DNA of 16,239 nt from Bacteroidota bacterium (GCA_027371665.1 DAHXMP010000374.1:1-16239); one strand, 5' to 3'; shown: positions 7,560 through 15,150, counted from the stretch's first letter. Notes: a model not told the origin generated them from the sequence alone. Translations and numbers: made by a program.

Positions 7560-8417
7560 TTACCCTCTCTGCGTCAGCACCACTCCACCGATAATCAGCA
7601 CCCCCCCAATTACAAAAGGCATCGTAAGATGTGTCCCAAGGAAAATCATCGCCAATATGATTGTGAAAACCGGCTGGAGATTACTGAATACCGCGAGCTT
7701 GCTTGCTTCCATTTTTTTAAGTGCGTAAAGCCAAATAAGGTAACTCGCTCCTGAAGTCAGTATGCCTATATATAGTATTTGAAGCCAGTTTATTGTTGTA
7801 ATTACCGTTAAATCAATTTTATCTTTTGTAAACAAAAACACAGGGATATAAAACACAAGTCCTAAAATCATTGATAGTGCCGTTGCATAAATCGCCCCGT
7901 ATTTTCTCGTGAAATCTCTTCCTAATACAGTATATAATGCCCATGTAAAGCTCGCAAGCATTAGCAAAACATTACCTATAAAATAATCCGACGAAAAGTT
8001 GATGCCATGCTCGAGCATGATAATAATATCTCCGCCGATTGCTACAATAACGCCGAGAATTTTTTTCCAGTTGTGGCTTTCTTTCAGAAATAATATTGCA
8101 ATAACCAGAACAAATGCCGGTGTCAGTGCATAAGCCAAGCCTGCATTCGGGGCGGTCGAGAGATGAACGCCGATGAAAAAGAAAAACTGGTTAAGCGGTA
8201 TATTTAAGATACCCAGCAAAATTGCCATGGGAATATCTTTTTTCTCGATTCTTAAATATTTTTTTGGACGTAATAATATCCAAATTAAATATAACAGCGA
8301 GGCTATTACTGACCTGAGCAGGAGAATTGAGGATGGTGCAAGCGTTTCGGTGATGCTTTTAACGACGATATGTGTGCCTGAGGCAATTAGCTGTTGAACA
8401 AAAATAAGGAAATACAT
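7560..8417 (-). CDS. EamA/DMT-superfamily membrane transporter
   Basis: This is a ten-segment inner-membrane protein of the drug/metabolite transporter superfamily with two EamA halves. The first half spans about residues 1-130 and has the typical SSILLLRSVIASLLY and NAGLAYALTPAFVLV stretches. The second half spans about 145-285 and has FTWALYTVLGR, SYLIWLYALKKME, FSNLQPVFTIILA and a final GGVLIIGGVVL. EamA proteins mostly export metabolites or, in some branches, flip lipid-linked sugars; the substrate cannot be read here. The frame is open to a TTG at 8429, but the ATG at 8417 is preferred because the glycosyltransferase stop codon (8421-8419) is followed by one base and then this ATG, a layout typical of translational coupling. 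This gives 285 residues. It is the last gene of a three-gene cassette. Confidence 0.88.
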   Translation of the reverse strand: MYFLIFVQQLIASGTHIVVKSITETLAPSSILLLRSVIASLLYLIWILLRPKKYLRIEKKDIPMAILLGILNIPLNQFFFFIGVHLSTAPNAGLAYALTPAFVLVIAILFLKESHNWKKILGVIVAIGGDIIIMLEHGINFSSDYFIGNVLLMLASFTWALYTVLGRDFTRKYGAIYATALSMILGLVFYIPVFLFTKDKIDLTVITTINWLQILYIGILTSGASYLIWLYALKKMEASKLAVFSNLQPVFTIILAMIFLGTHLTMPFVIGGVLIIGGVVLTQRG

Positions 8418-8418
8418 T

Positions 8419-9558
8419 TCAATATTCAATCAGTGATAAAACCCGGGATTCCTGTGCCTCGAAACATAATTCATGTGCGGCTTTTTCACATAATGACTTG
8501 AATTTTTCGGTTTTTCCTAATAAGCAGAGTTCCTTAAGTTTCTCTGCTATCAGTCCAGGAGACGATTCCGGTGGAATTGCCTCACCGATGGAATATTTCT
8601 CTGTTATTTGTTTCATCGCAGGCAGGTCGCTTACCAAAGATGGAATCCCTGCCATACAGTATTCAAACAGCTTATTGGGAAAGGCATGTTGGTATGATAT
8701 TGATATGGGTTCTATGAAAGAAACTCCAACATCGGCAGAACAGGTCCATTCATGAAGCTCGTCGTAAGGTACTGTTCCGCATAGGATGACTCTGTCGCTG
8801 GCCTTATTCTTTTCGGCAACCTTAATAATTTCCTGTTTGAAAGTTCCTATCCCCAAAATGCAGAAAACCGCATTCTCAAAATATCGAAGCGATTCAATTA
8901 TTGGGACTAATCCTCTTCCCGGCAAAAGTTCCCCCTGGTAAATGATGATTTTTTTATTATCCGGGATATTAAATTTTTCTCTCAGTTTGTTCGCTTGGAT
9001 TCTTGCTTTGTAGGGAGGCAGATTCATTACAATCGAAAAAGGCTTATCGGTTTTGAAATATTCTCTCAGATATTTCTCATCCATTTCTCCCGTTACAACA
9101 AAGCGGTCAACATGTTTGATTTTTCTGTTTTCAAATGATGCAATTATTTTTTGTTTAACCGGATGCTTATGCAAAGGTCCCAAAGCAGAATAAATCTCCC
9201 GCGAATCGTAAACGAGCCTGCCTTTATATTTTTTCTTAAGTTTAAATGCCTGATTAAGGCTGTACAAATCCATCGCTATGTATGTTTTTGCTTTTGTATT
9301 TTCAAAATACTTCTTCGAGTCATCCCAGAAATTCAGAATTTTTCTCCAGGCACGCATTGATTCATGTTCTTTTACAGGAAAAAACTGAATGTTTTCATTT
9401 TTAAATATTTTAACATCATCAACTGTGCCGACTGCAATTATACCGATTGAATAATTCTTTTTAACGAGTGTACGTGCGATGTTCAGCGTCCTGGCATCCC
9501 TTTTCAGCTCGTTCATCGTAATTAAACAGGCATCGAAATTTGTTTCAACGACTTTCAT
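8419..9558 (-). CDS. Glycosyltransferase, GT4-like
   Basis: The 379-residue protein has a GT-B fold of the GT4 type. The N-terminal Rossmann half starts at DACLITMNELKRDARTLNIARTL, without a signal peptide, and contains YDSREIYS (117-124). The C-terminal nucleotide-sugar half shows IIYQGELLPGRGL (205-217), VFCILGIGTF (231-240), VILCGTVPYDELHEW (257-271), ADVGVSFIEP (275-284) and PNKLFEYCMAGIPSLVSDLP (294-313), which contains the conserved acceptor/nucleotide-binding Glu (E299). It should transfer a sugar in the cytoplasm or at the inner face of the membrane. Donor and acceptor are unknown. It lies 9 bases downstream of the FemAB-like gene and directly upstream of the EamA transporter, so the three products probably act on one pathway. 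Confidence 0.87.
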   Translation of the reverse strand: MKVVETNFDACLITMNELKRDARTLNIARTLVKKNYSIGIIAVGTVDDVKIFKNENIQFFPVKEHESMRAWRKILNFWDDSKKYFENTKAKTYIAMDLYSLNQAFKLKKKYKGRLVYDSREIYSALGPLHKHPVKQKIIASFENRKIKHVDRFVVTGEMDEKYLREYFKTDKPFSIVMNLPPYKARIQANKLREKFNIPDNKKIIIYQGELLPGRGLVPIIESLRYFENAVFCILGIGTFKQEIIKVAEKNKASDRVILCGTVPYDELHEWTCSADVGVSFIEPISISYQHAFPNKLFEYCMAGIPSLVSDLPAMKQITEKYSIGEAIPPESSPGLIAEKLKELCLLGKTEKFKSLCEKAAHELCFEAQESRVLSLIEY

Positions 9559-9567
9559 TTTGATTTC

Positions 9568-10548
9568 TTACTCAGGAAGTTTGAAATGATAAGTAGTACG
9601 TAAAATTCCGCGGGCATTGAAACGCTCTTTAAAGTAAATCAGGCTTTCGGAGGGTGTCATCGGGTCTTCGGCTTCCGTATCCTGTGAAACGCCGATGTCG
9701 AACCACTCATATCCGTTTTCCTGAGCCCACCTGATAGATTCGTTCATCGCGAGAAAAACCGGCTTAAGATGGCGGTATTCATAAAGCATCATAATGTAAA
9801 AGCACAATGCGACTTTCTCGTTTGTGAGAAATAATAACGAGCCTGCAACCGGGGTATCTTCATTGTAAACCATGAACAGCTTTAGGTTTTCAGGCATCAA
9901 TTCATAGAGCTTTTCCAAATCCCTGAGCGAATGAGTCGGTTTGGCTTTGTGTTTTGCTTTGTTTTTTTCAAGTATCGGGTAGAACGCGGTAAAATCCGTG
10001 TTCTCTTCTATTCTTAGTTTACCGTCTTTTATGATTTTTCTGATAATTCTTCGGGCTTTTATATCTATGTCGTCGAAATAGCTTCTGTCCTTAGGCAGAA
10101 CGACGGCATGTGATATATAATGCAGTTCAAAATCCGATTTCCTGTAAAGCATTGCATATTCGATATGCTGGTTATAGACACGGCTGTAAATCAGTGGTGG
10201 CGGTATCAGGTAAAGCTCCCTGAAATTTCTTTGTCTTGCATAATCGAGCAGGCTGTCCACAACCTGCAAAGCCAGGCTGAAAGGAATATCTTTTGTAACA
10301 ATCGAGCCATAGCTTGCACCCGTAGGTGACCAGAGAGTTTTGCCGTTATCGTGTATTCCACCCGGCAATACCCCAACAAGCTCGTCTCCGCAGCGAAACA
10401 TCAGGTGCCGGAATTTGAATTTTCCCTTTTCGTGGTAATCGAGAAAAACCTGTTTGTGGAACATCGTTCCGTTGTTCGATTTCGAGATGAAATCTTCCCA
10501 TTCATCCCTGTGCTTATCCCCGTATTCCTGAACCTTAATTTCCGCCAT
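9568..10548 (-). CDS. FemAB/GNAT-like acyl or aminoacyl transferase
   Basis: The 326-residue protein resembles the FemAB-type GNAT proteins that Bacteroidota carry near glycan genes. Visible segments are WEDFISKSNNGTMFH (15-29, near the start), a LVGVLPGGI strand, a WSPTGASYGSIV segment, AGSLLFLTNEKVALCFYIMM (about 234-253), and a C-terminal helix/strand pair ending WAQENGYEWFDIGVS. Such proteins add amino acids to peptidoglycan precursors or acylate sugars; I cannot tell which. The reading frame opens at 10584, but that ATG falls inside a candidate -7 box (10582-10589), so the ATG at 10548 (MAEIKVQEYG) is chosen. It is the first gene of the cassette with the GT4 and EamA genes. There is no signal peptide, so it is probably cytoplasmic. 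Confidence 0.78.
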   Translation of the reverse strand: MAEIKVQEYGDKHRDEWEDFISKSNNGTMFHKQVFLDYHEKGKFKFRHLMFRCGDELVGVLPGGIHDNGKTLWSPTGASYGSIVTKDIPFSLALQVVDSLLDYARQRNFRELYLIPPPLIYSRVYNQHIEYAMLYRKSDFELHYISHAVVLPKDRSYFDDIDIKARRIIRKIIKDGKLRIEENTDFTAFYPILEKNKAKHKAKPTHSLRDLEKLYELMPENLKLFMVYNEDTPVAGSLLFLTNEKVALCFYIMMLYEYRHLKPVFLAMNESIRWAQENGYEWFDIGVSQDTEAEDPMTPSESLIYFKERFNARGILRTTYHFKLPE

Positions 10549-10581
10549 TAACAAATCAAAAAATTGATAAATAAAGAATAA

Positions 10582-10589
10582 CAAAGTTA
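10582..10589 (-). promoter_or_regulatory. Candidate -7 element for the FemAB/GT4/EamA cassette
   Basis: Read on the minus strand the bases are TAACTTTG, a full match to the Bacteroidota -7 consensus TAnnTTTG. A good -33 TTTG at the usual distance is missing; a CTG lies 18 bases upstream. If it is real, transcription would begin near 10575, inside the extended reading frame, which favours translation from 10548. Confidence 0.35.
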
Positions 10590-10707
10590 ATCATTAGAAG
10601 TAAGAAACAGAAAAATGTTTGATTCAAAATGATATTCTGGGTAATAAAATACTTTCCACGCAAATTTGTCATATCACATTAAGGCACAATTCAGTTGAAA
10701 AAATTGT

Positions 10708-10736
10708 TTTGAAATAGATAAATAAAAATAAATTTT
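10708..10736 (+). promoter_or_regulatory. Candidate promoter of the PorV-like gene
   Basis: TTTG at 10708-10711 is followed after 17 bases by TAAATTTT (10729-10736), one mismatch from the Bacteroidota -7 consensus TAnnTTTG. Transcription would begin near 10743, giving a leader of about 100 bases. The AT-rich context makes chance matches likely. Confidence 0.3.
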
Positions 10737-10745
10737 CAAGGGTCT

Positions 10746-10844
10746 GGGAGGAGTTTTATAGCAAACAATAACACTCGATTAATGAAGTAATCATGACAGT
10801 AACTCTGTCCTGGTGCGTTTTTTCAACAATGAGTGGAGTGCCTT
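10746..10844 (+). promoter_or_regulatory. Leader of the PorV-like gene with small hairpins
   Basis: The leader holds a strong SD-like GGGAGGAG at 10747-10754 with no usable start codon after it: the nearest ATG (10782) gives only Met-Lys-stop. Two perfect 5-base hairpins follow, GATTA/TAATC (10777-10792) and GACAG/CTGTC (10795-10809). The true ribosome-binding site is GGAG at 10835-10838, six bases before the ATG at 10845. Whether the hairpins regulate is unknown. Confidence 0.3.
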
Positions 10845-12146
10845 ATGAAAAAGCAAGCTTTTTGGATGTATTATCGAATCATTTTTATTTTAAATGCAGT
10901 TCTTTGTTTTTCTGAATATGTAGGTAATGCACAAAGTGTGGAAGCACCGTTTCTTCTTTATAGTCCCTCGCCTGCCATAACAGGCATGGGAGGAGCGGGA
11001 ACAGCATTGCCCTCGGATGACCCTTATAATTTCTTCTACAATCCTGCCCAATTGGGATTGAGTGGCGAAAATCATGTTTCAATCGGGATTTATCCTTCCC
11101 CAGTGCATATTTCACCTGCTTTTTCGGATATTTTGTTCAGTAATTATACTCTGCATGGTGCTTATGACATGTCAAAATTGCTTGGAGTTTTTCCATTAAG
11201 GCTCGGAGCCGGTTTTCTTTACCAGAAGATTGATTTTGGTAAGTTTACAAGAACTACTGAAAATGGAAATGTTTTAGGTGTTGTACATCCTTATGAAAAT
11301 GCAGCAACATTCTCTCTTGGATTCGGTTTTGATTTTTTTCTAAAAATTTCCGGAGGCATATCTTACAAATTGATATGGTCCAGAATGTCAATTTTGACAG
11401 ATACAGCAAATCCGGACACTAAAGGTAATGCCGATGCTTTCGACCTTGGTATCTTAGCCGATTTGCCGGTATTATCTTCAATGCCGATTTCTGACAATCT
11501 CAGCCTGGATTTATCTGCTTCAGCAGGATATACCTTTGCAAACTGGGGAAGCGACATGGTTTATACTGTTAATAATTCAGATTTCGGGTCACCTATTGCA
11601 AGAACAGCAAGGCTCGGTTATGGTTTAAGTGGCGGAATTGACTATAAAATTAAGGATATGAAAATTAAATTGATAAAAATTGACTGGACTTCAGAAGCGA
11701 ATGATTTATTGGTGAAAAATGTTGCAAACGCAAATCAAAAGGATACAACTTATACTCAAGGTTACAAGCCTCCTCTTGGCGATATTAATTTTTGGGATAA
11801 TGTCATTATGCTAAAAAATACTTCAACGAGTGCAGTCAACAGGCATGGAGTTAAATTCTCAATTTTTGAAACTGCCGATATAGCTTTGGGAGAGTATGGA
11901 ATTCCGGGTTCTTATAATAAAATGACTGGTTCCACTCTCGGTATAATTATTAGTACAAAAGGCATAATGAAAATCTTAAGCCTTGATATAAATAATAATA
12001 TTATCAAATTTATTGCAAATCATTTTATTCTGCAATACTCTTATAGCAGGATAAAATTCGATGAATATGACTATGGTTATGGTAATATATACCAATACCG
12101 CGACCAAAGCTATAATGCTATTTACCTGATCTTTTCGGGTTTTTAG
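10845..12146 (+). CDS. PorV/PorQ-like outer-membrane protein
   Basis: The 433-residue protein has a signal peptide of about 29 residues (MKK start, hydrophobic 10-23, likely cleavage after G-N-A). The mature N-terminus carries the PorV/PorQ-type signature GMGGAGTALPSDDPYNFFYNPAQLGL split over residues about 48-73: a MGGAGTA loop, then FYNPAQL. The remainder has the alternating, Gly- and aromatic-rich pattern of barrel strands and ends with a terminal Phe, common for outer-membrane barrels. PorV is part of the type IX secretion shuttle, but many homologues have no proven link to secretion, and no other secretion gene is present here. The frame opens at a GTG at 10833, but the ATG at 10845 has a GGAG six bases upstream and gives the better signal peptide. 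It stands alone on the plus strand, divergent from the FemAB cassette. Confidence 0.72.
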   Translation: MKKQAFWMYYRIIFILNAVLCFSEYVGNAQSVEAPFLLYSPSPAITGMGGAGTALPSDDPYNFFYNPAQLGLSGENHVSIGIYPSPVHISPAFSDILFSNYTLHGAYDMSKLLGVFPLRLGAGFLYQKIDFGKFTRTTENGNVLGVVHPYENAATFSLGFGFDFFLKISGGISYKLIWSRMSILTDTANPDTKGNADAFDLGILADLPVLSSMPISDNLSLDLSASAGYTFANWGSDMVYTVNNSDFGSPIARTARLGYGLSGGIDYKIKDMKIKLIKIDWTSEANDLLVKNVANANQKDTTYTQGYKPPLGDINFWDNVIMLKNTSTSAVNRHGVKFSIFETADIALGEYGIPGSYNKMTGSTLGIIISTKGIMKILSLDINNNIIKFIANHFILQYSYSRIKFDEYDYGYGNIYQYRDQSYNAIYLIFSGF

Positions 12147-12181
12147 GATTTCAGTTTCGGTTCATTTATCGGATTTTATTA

Positions 12182-12700
12182 CTATTGTCCGCCGTTTGCA
12201 GGAGGCGGCACAAACACCCTGGCCTTCAGTTCGCTGTCGAGCAGGAACAAACTGCTCTTCGAATCTCCGGCAAGTTTAAGTCTTTCGACTATTTCAGTAA
12301 CGTTAGCTTCTTCTTCAACCTGTTCGGTTACAAACCATTGAAGTAAAACATTTGTAGCATAATCATTTTCTTTAATGGCAAGTGCTGCAAGCTTATTGAT
12401 TGAATCCGTAACGCTTTCCTCGTGCTTGAGAGTAAACTGAAAAGCTTCGAGTGGAGATTTCCAATGGAAAGGAGGAGCTTTTATTTCACCGACTTTTGCT
12501 TCGCCTCCGCGATCGAGCACATAATCGAAAAATTTCATTGCATGAAACATTTCTTCCTGTACCTGGACCCGCATCCAATTCGCAAACCCGTTTAAATTTA
12601 ACGAACGGAAATAGGACGCCATCGAAAGATATAGATTCGATGAATACATTTCGTTTATAATCTGCCTGTTTATTGCCTCCTGAACCGTTTTCTTAATCAT
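12182..12700 (-). CDS. Ferritin (bacterial non-heme ferritin)
   Basis: The 172-residue iron-storage protein forms 24-subunit cages that oxidise Fe(II) and store it as mineral. It aligns without gaps with E. coli FtnA at the metal ligands: E17, E50 and H53 (site A), E94, Q127 and E130 (site B), and E49, E126 and E129 (third site) are all present, so an active ferroxidase centre is expected. It is a four-helix bundle with a fifth C-terminal helix and a tail rich in Pro and Gly. The start at 12700 is set by a strong SD, GAGGAG, six bases upstream. Convergent with the PorV-like gene and divergent from rfbA. A 6-1-6 palindrome lies in its upstream region (12724-12736), where iron-dependent control would act. 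Confidence 0.96.
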   Translation of the reverse strand: MIKKTVQEAINRQIINEMYSSNLYLSMASYFRSLNLNGFANWMRVQVQEEMFHAMKFFDYVLDRGGEAKVGEIKAPPFHWKSPLEAFQFTLKHEESVTDSINKLAALAIKENDYATNVLLQWFVTEQVEEEANVTEIVERLKLAGDSKSSLFLLDSELKARVFVPPPANGGQ

Positions 12701-12723
12701 AACAAACTCCTCATTAAAATTAC

Positions 12724-12736
12724 ATTGATTATCAAT
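12724..12736. promoter_or_regulatory. 6-1-6 palindrome upstream of ferritin
   Basis: ATTGAT and ATCAAT form perfect inverted arms around one base, beginning 24 bases before the ferritin start codon. The 6-1-6 geometry and the GAT/ATC core resemble iron-regulator (Fur-type) half-sites, but the match to the classical Fur box (GATAAT arms) is only partial. An operator role is inference. Confidence 0.3.
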
Positions 12737-12827
12737 TTATCCAATAATGCAATTTAAATGAAAAACATCGTTATTAAAAAAAGTTTTAGTTATCTTTAAT
12801 CAATTTGTATTTGACAATAAAGATAAT

Positions 12828-12858
12828 TTTGCCTGACAAATGTTAATGATTATCTTTG
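12828..12858 (+). promoter_or_regulatory. Bacteroidota-type promoter of rfbA
   Basis: TTTG (12828-12831), a 19-base spacer and TATCTTTG (12851-12858) match the Bacteroidota primary-sigma consensus TTTG-N19-21-TAnnTTTG at every defined position. Transcription should begin near 12865, giving a leader of about 48 bases before the rfbA ATG at 12913. This is the clearest promoter in the window and supports the phylum assignment. Confidence 0.65.
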
Positions 12859-12912
12859 AATTTATAGAATTATTTTTTAAAGAAGATTTATTAATAATAA
12901 AAAAGAACACTT

Positions 12913-13776
12913 ATGCAGACTAAAGGTATTATTCTCGCTGGTGGAAGCGGAACAAGGCTTTATCCGATGACGGCGGTTTTCAGCAAACAACTTCAGCCCA
13001 TTTATGACAAACCTATGATTTATTACCCTATGGCTATTCTTATGCTTGCCGGCATACAGGATATACTCGTTATCTCTACACCCGAAGACACTCCGAATTA
13101 TGAAAAGCTTTTAGGTGAAGGCACAAAATGGGGTATTAATCTTTCTTATAAAGTTCAAACAAATCCCGGCGGCATAGCCGAAGCCTTCATTTACGGGGAT
13201 GAGTTCATCGGCAACAAACAGGTATGCCTGATTCTAGGTGACAATATTTTTTACGGCAAGCTGGATTTTTTACGCAAAGCAATTGAGAATAATACCGGCG
13301 GCACAATCTTCGGCTATTCCGTCAATAATCCCTCTTCCTATGGCGTAGTTGAATTCAATGAAAATTGGGAAGTGATTAGCATCGAAGAAAAACCGAAACA
13401 GCCAAAATCAAAGTATGCCATTCCAGGCCTCTATATTTTCACAGGTGATGTCGTCGGCATTGCAAAGAATCTCAAGCCGGGTCCACGCGGTGAACTTGAA
13501 ATTACAGATGTACAATTAGAATACCTTAAGAGAAAAAAACTGAAAGTCGAGCTTATTGGCCGCGGAATTGCTTGGCTCGACACAGGCACACCCGAAAACC
13601 TTATCGAGGCTTCCACCTTCATCCATGCCATCGAAAAACGCCAGGGAAGAAAAATTGCATGTCTCGAGGAAATTGCCCTGGAAATGAATTTCATCTCGCG
13701 GGAAAAATTTATTGAGACTGTCATTCAACTTCCAAACTGTTCCTATAAGGACTATTGCCTGGATGTAATAAAATAA
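12913..13776 (+). CDS. rfbA: Glucose-1-phosphate thymidylyltransferase (RmlA/RfbA)
   Basis: RmlA makes dTDP-glucose from dTTP and glucose-1-phosphate, the first step to dTDP-rhamnose and other deoxysugars for surface polysaccharides. The 287-residue length matches the family (about 290). Motifs are the nucleotide-binding LAGGSGTRLYPMT (8-20), SKQLQPIYDKPMIYYP (24-39), LGDN (108-111) with the metal-binding Asp, IEEKP (157-161), GELEITDVQ (193-201) and WLDTGT (221-226). The partner genes rfbB, rfbC and rfbD are not in the window, so the rest of the pathway must be encoded elsewhere or dTDP-glucose used for another sugar. It is a single-gene unit behind a good promoter, with ferritin divergent upstream and a convergent methyltransferase-like gene downstream. 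Confidence 0.96.
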   Translation: MQTKGIILAGGSGTRLYPMTAVFSKQLQPIYDKPMIYYPMAILMLAGIQDILVISTPEDTPNYEKLLGEGTKWGINLSYKVQTNPGGIAEAFIYGDEFIGNKQVCLILGDNIFYGKLDFLRKAIENNTGGTIFGYSVNNPSSYGVVEFNENWEVISIEEKPKQPKSKYAIPGLYIFTGDVVGIAKNLKPGPRGELEITDVQLEYLKRKKLKVELIGRGIAWLDTGTPENLIEASTFIHAIEKRQGRKIACLEEIALEMNFISREKFIETVIQLPNCSYKDYCLDVIK

Positions 13777-13789
13777 TCCGCTGTCGTTC

Positions 13790-13806
13790 TTGCTGAATTT
13801 CAGCAA
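13790..13806. repeat. Perfect 17-base palindrome after rfbA
   Basis: TTGCTGAA and TTCAGCAA are perfect inverted arms around one base, beginning 14 bases past the rfbA stop codon. As RNA it would give a 7-pair stem with a 3-base loop. No T-tract follows directly, so it may be a transcript 3'-end stabiliser or a protein site rather than a terminator. Confidence 0.4.
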
Positions 13807-13824
13807 ATCTACACGAGTGATTTT

Positions 13825-13868
13825 AATATATTCCTTATTAACATAAATAAGTGTATATTTAGTTTTTT
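13825..13868 (+). terminator. Candidate intrinsic terminator of rfbA
   Basis: AATATA (13825-13830) pairs with TATATT (13854-13859), and CTTATT (13834-13839) pairs with AATAAG (13846-13851), giving a 12-pair stem with a small internal loop. Six T residues at 13863-13868 follow. The stem is AT-only apart from two C-G pairs, so it would be weak. It overlaps the 3' end of the convergent methyltransferase-like gene. Confidence 0.35.
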
Positions 13869-14371
13869 CTCTTTTTAGAGAATGGAATAAACATCGGCAC
13901 TTCTTTCATGTACCGTTCATATTCGCTGCCAAACTCTTCAAGCAGGATTTTCTCCTCATATCGAGCTATATAATAGAAAAATGCAATTATGATAATCCAT
14001 ACGATTATTGAAATGATCGAAAATGTAAGAAAAATAAATACGAGATAAAACAAAACCGAAGCTGTATAAATCGGGTGGCGGATAAATTTAAATATTCCCT
14101 CTCTTATTACAACAGGTTTATCTCTCTTTTCCTTGAAAACGGTCCTCAATCCCTGTCTCATCAGACTAAAAAATATTATAAAAGTTACTGCTGACAATAT
14201 GATTCTTACATACAGAGGGATATAATCACTTAGGAAAACGGTGTACTTAAGAACAAAAGAGTCAAGAATCCAGACAATAACAAATACCGTTAAAAATAAC
14301 ATCTGTCCGAAATCGCCCTGCGGATGCTCTCCCGATAAATTGGGATCGTCTTTGTGTTTTTTTATTTTCAT
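13859..14371 (-). CDS. Isoprenylcysteine methyltransferase-like membrane protein
   Basis: The 170-residue integral membrane protein belongs to the ICMT/phospholipid methyltransferase-like group. There are membrane segments at about 24-46 and 54-72 and a hydrophobic hairpin at 101-135. The SAM-binding signature is visible: GIFKFIRHPIYTA (92-104, with the conserved RHP), RYEEKILLEEFGSEYERYMKEVPMFIP (137-162, with the paired Glu and FGxEYxxY). Members methylate small or lipid substrates at the membrane. Most bacterial ones have no known substrate, and prenyl-protein methylation is not expected here. An AAGGA sequence lies 7-8 bases upstream of the ATG. It follows the ABC ATPase on the same strand after 68 bases, so it may be co-transcribed. 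Confidence 0.85.
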   Translation of the reverse strand: MKIKKHKDDPNLSGEHPQGDFGQMLFLTVFVIVWILDSFVLKYTVFLSDYIPLYVRIILSAVTFIIFFSLMRQGLRTVFKEKRDKPVVIREGIFKFIRHPIYTASVLFYLVFIFLTFSIISIIVWIIIIAFFYYIARYEEKILLEEFGSEYERYMKEVPMFIPFSKKRKN

Positions 14372-14439
14372 GATAATTCCTTTTTGAATATGTAATTAAA
14401 AGGCATTTATAAATTTCAGATATATAACCGGAAAAATTT

Positions 14440-15123
14440 TTATCGTTTTTCCTCTTCGGCAATCTCACCGTCCTTCAGAATCAGGAGCCGTTTTGCCCTG
14501 TCCATAACTTTCCTGTCGTGTGATGAAAAAACGAATGTAATGTTTTTTTCCTCGTTCATCCTTTGCATCAAATCGAGCAGGCTCAGGGCGGTTTTTGAGT
14601 CAAGATTTGCAGTCGGCTCGTCGGCAAGTACGAGCAATGGGTCGTTTACGATTGCCCTTGCAACAGCCACTCTTTGCTGCTGTCCGCCTGACATTTGATT
14701 GGGCATTTTGTGTGCTAACCCGGCTATTTCGAGTTCCTCCATTGCCCTCATCGCCCTCTTTACACGTTCTTTATCGGGAACTCCAAGGAGGAGCATCGCA
14801 AACTCGATGTTCTCTATTGCAGTTAATACGGGAATAAGGTTGTAAGCCTGGAACACGAATCCGATTTTCTTCAGCCTGATTGCCGAAAGCTCGCTTTTTT
14901 TCTTATTTGTCAGGTTTTCCCCTTCCAGGAATACATGTCCATCTGTCGGCACATCGAGCGAGCCTATAATATTCAAAAGCGTTGTCTTGCCCGAACCGGA
15001 TGGCCCTGCAATCACCGTAAATTCTCCTTTTTCGACTGTAAGGTCAATTCCTCTCAGTGCATTGACGGGAACTCCATGGTCTTTGTAAACCTTCCCGACT
15101 TTTTCAACTCTGATTATTTCCAT
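14440..15123 (-). CDS. ABC transporter ATP-binding protein, LolD/MacB type
   Basis: The 227-residue ATPase drives the permease encoded just upstream. All motifs are present: Walker A GPSGSGKTT (40-48), Q-loop Q92, signature MSGGQQQR (144-151), Walker B LLVLADEP (163-170), D-loop NLDS (173-176) and H-loop H202. The sequence style and length match the LolD/MacB/FtsE group, which works with FtsX-type permeases on lipoprotein release, peptide or drug efflux, and envelope tasks rather than bulk import. The frame also opens at an ATG at 15144, but the ATG at 15123 has a strong SD (GAGGTGA) five bases upstream and gives the normal family N-terminus. A hairpin repeat (15151-15181) separates it from the permease gene. 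Confidence 0.94.
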   Translation of the reverse strand: MEIIRVEKVGKVYKDHGVPVNALRGIDLTVEKGEFTVIAGPSGSGKTTLLNIIGSLDVPTDGHVFLEGENLTNKKKSELSAIRLKKIGFVFQAYNLIPVLTAIENIEFAMLLLGVPDKERVKRAMRAMEELEIAGLAHKMPNQMSGGQQQRVAVARAIVNDPLLVLADEPTANLDSKTALSLLDLMQRMNEEKNITFVFSSHDRKVMDRAKRLLILKDGEIAEEEKR

Positions 15124-15150
15124 CTTCACCTCATTCTCTAACATTTATTG

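Noticed and set aside
7362..7754. Open frame of 130 codons on the plus strand starting at a TTG
   Set aside because: About half lies antisense to the well-supported EamA gene, the start is a TTG with no ribosome-binding site, the start sits inside a hairpin stem, and the translation shows no domain I recognise.
10833..12146. Type IX secretion locus based on the PorV-like protein
   Set aside because: No other secretion component (PorK, L, M, N, SprA, PorU) is present in the window, and PorV/PorQ-like homologues are common as orphans, so only the family resemblance is kept.
13431..13806. Two minus-strand open frames of about 96 codons across rfbA
   Set aside because: They are antisense to rfbA, which has all catalytic motifs and its own promoter.
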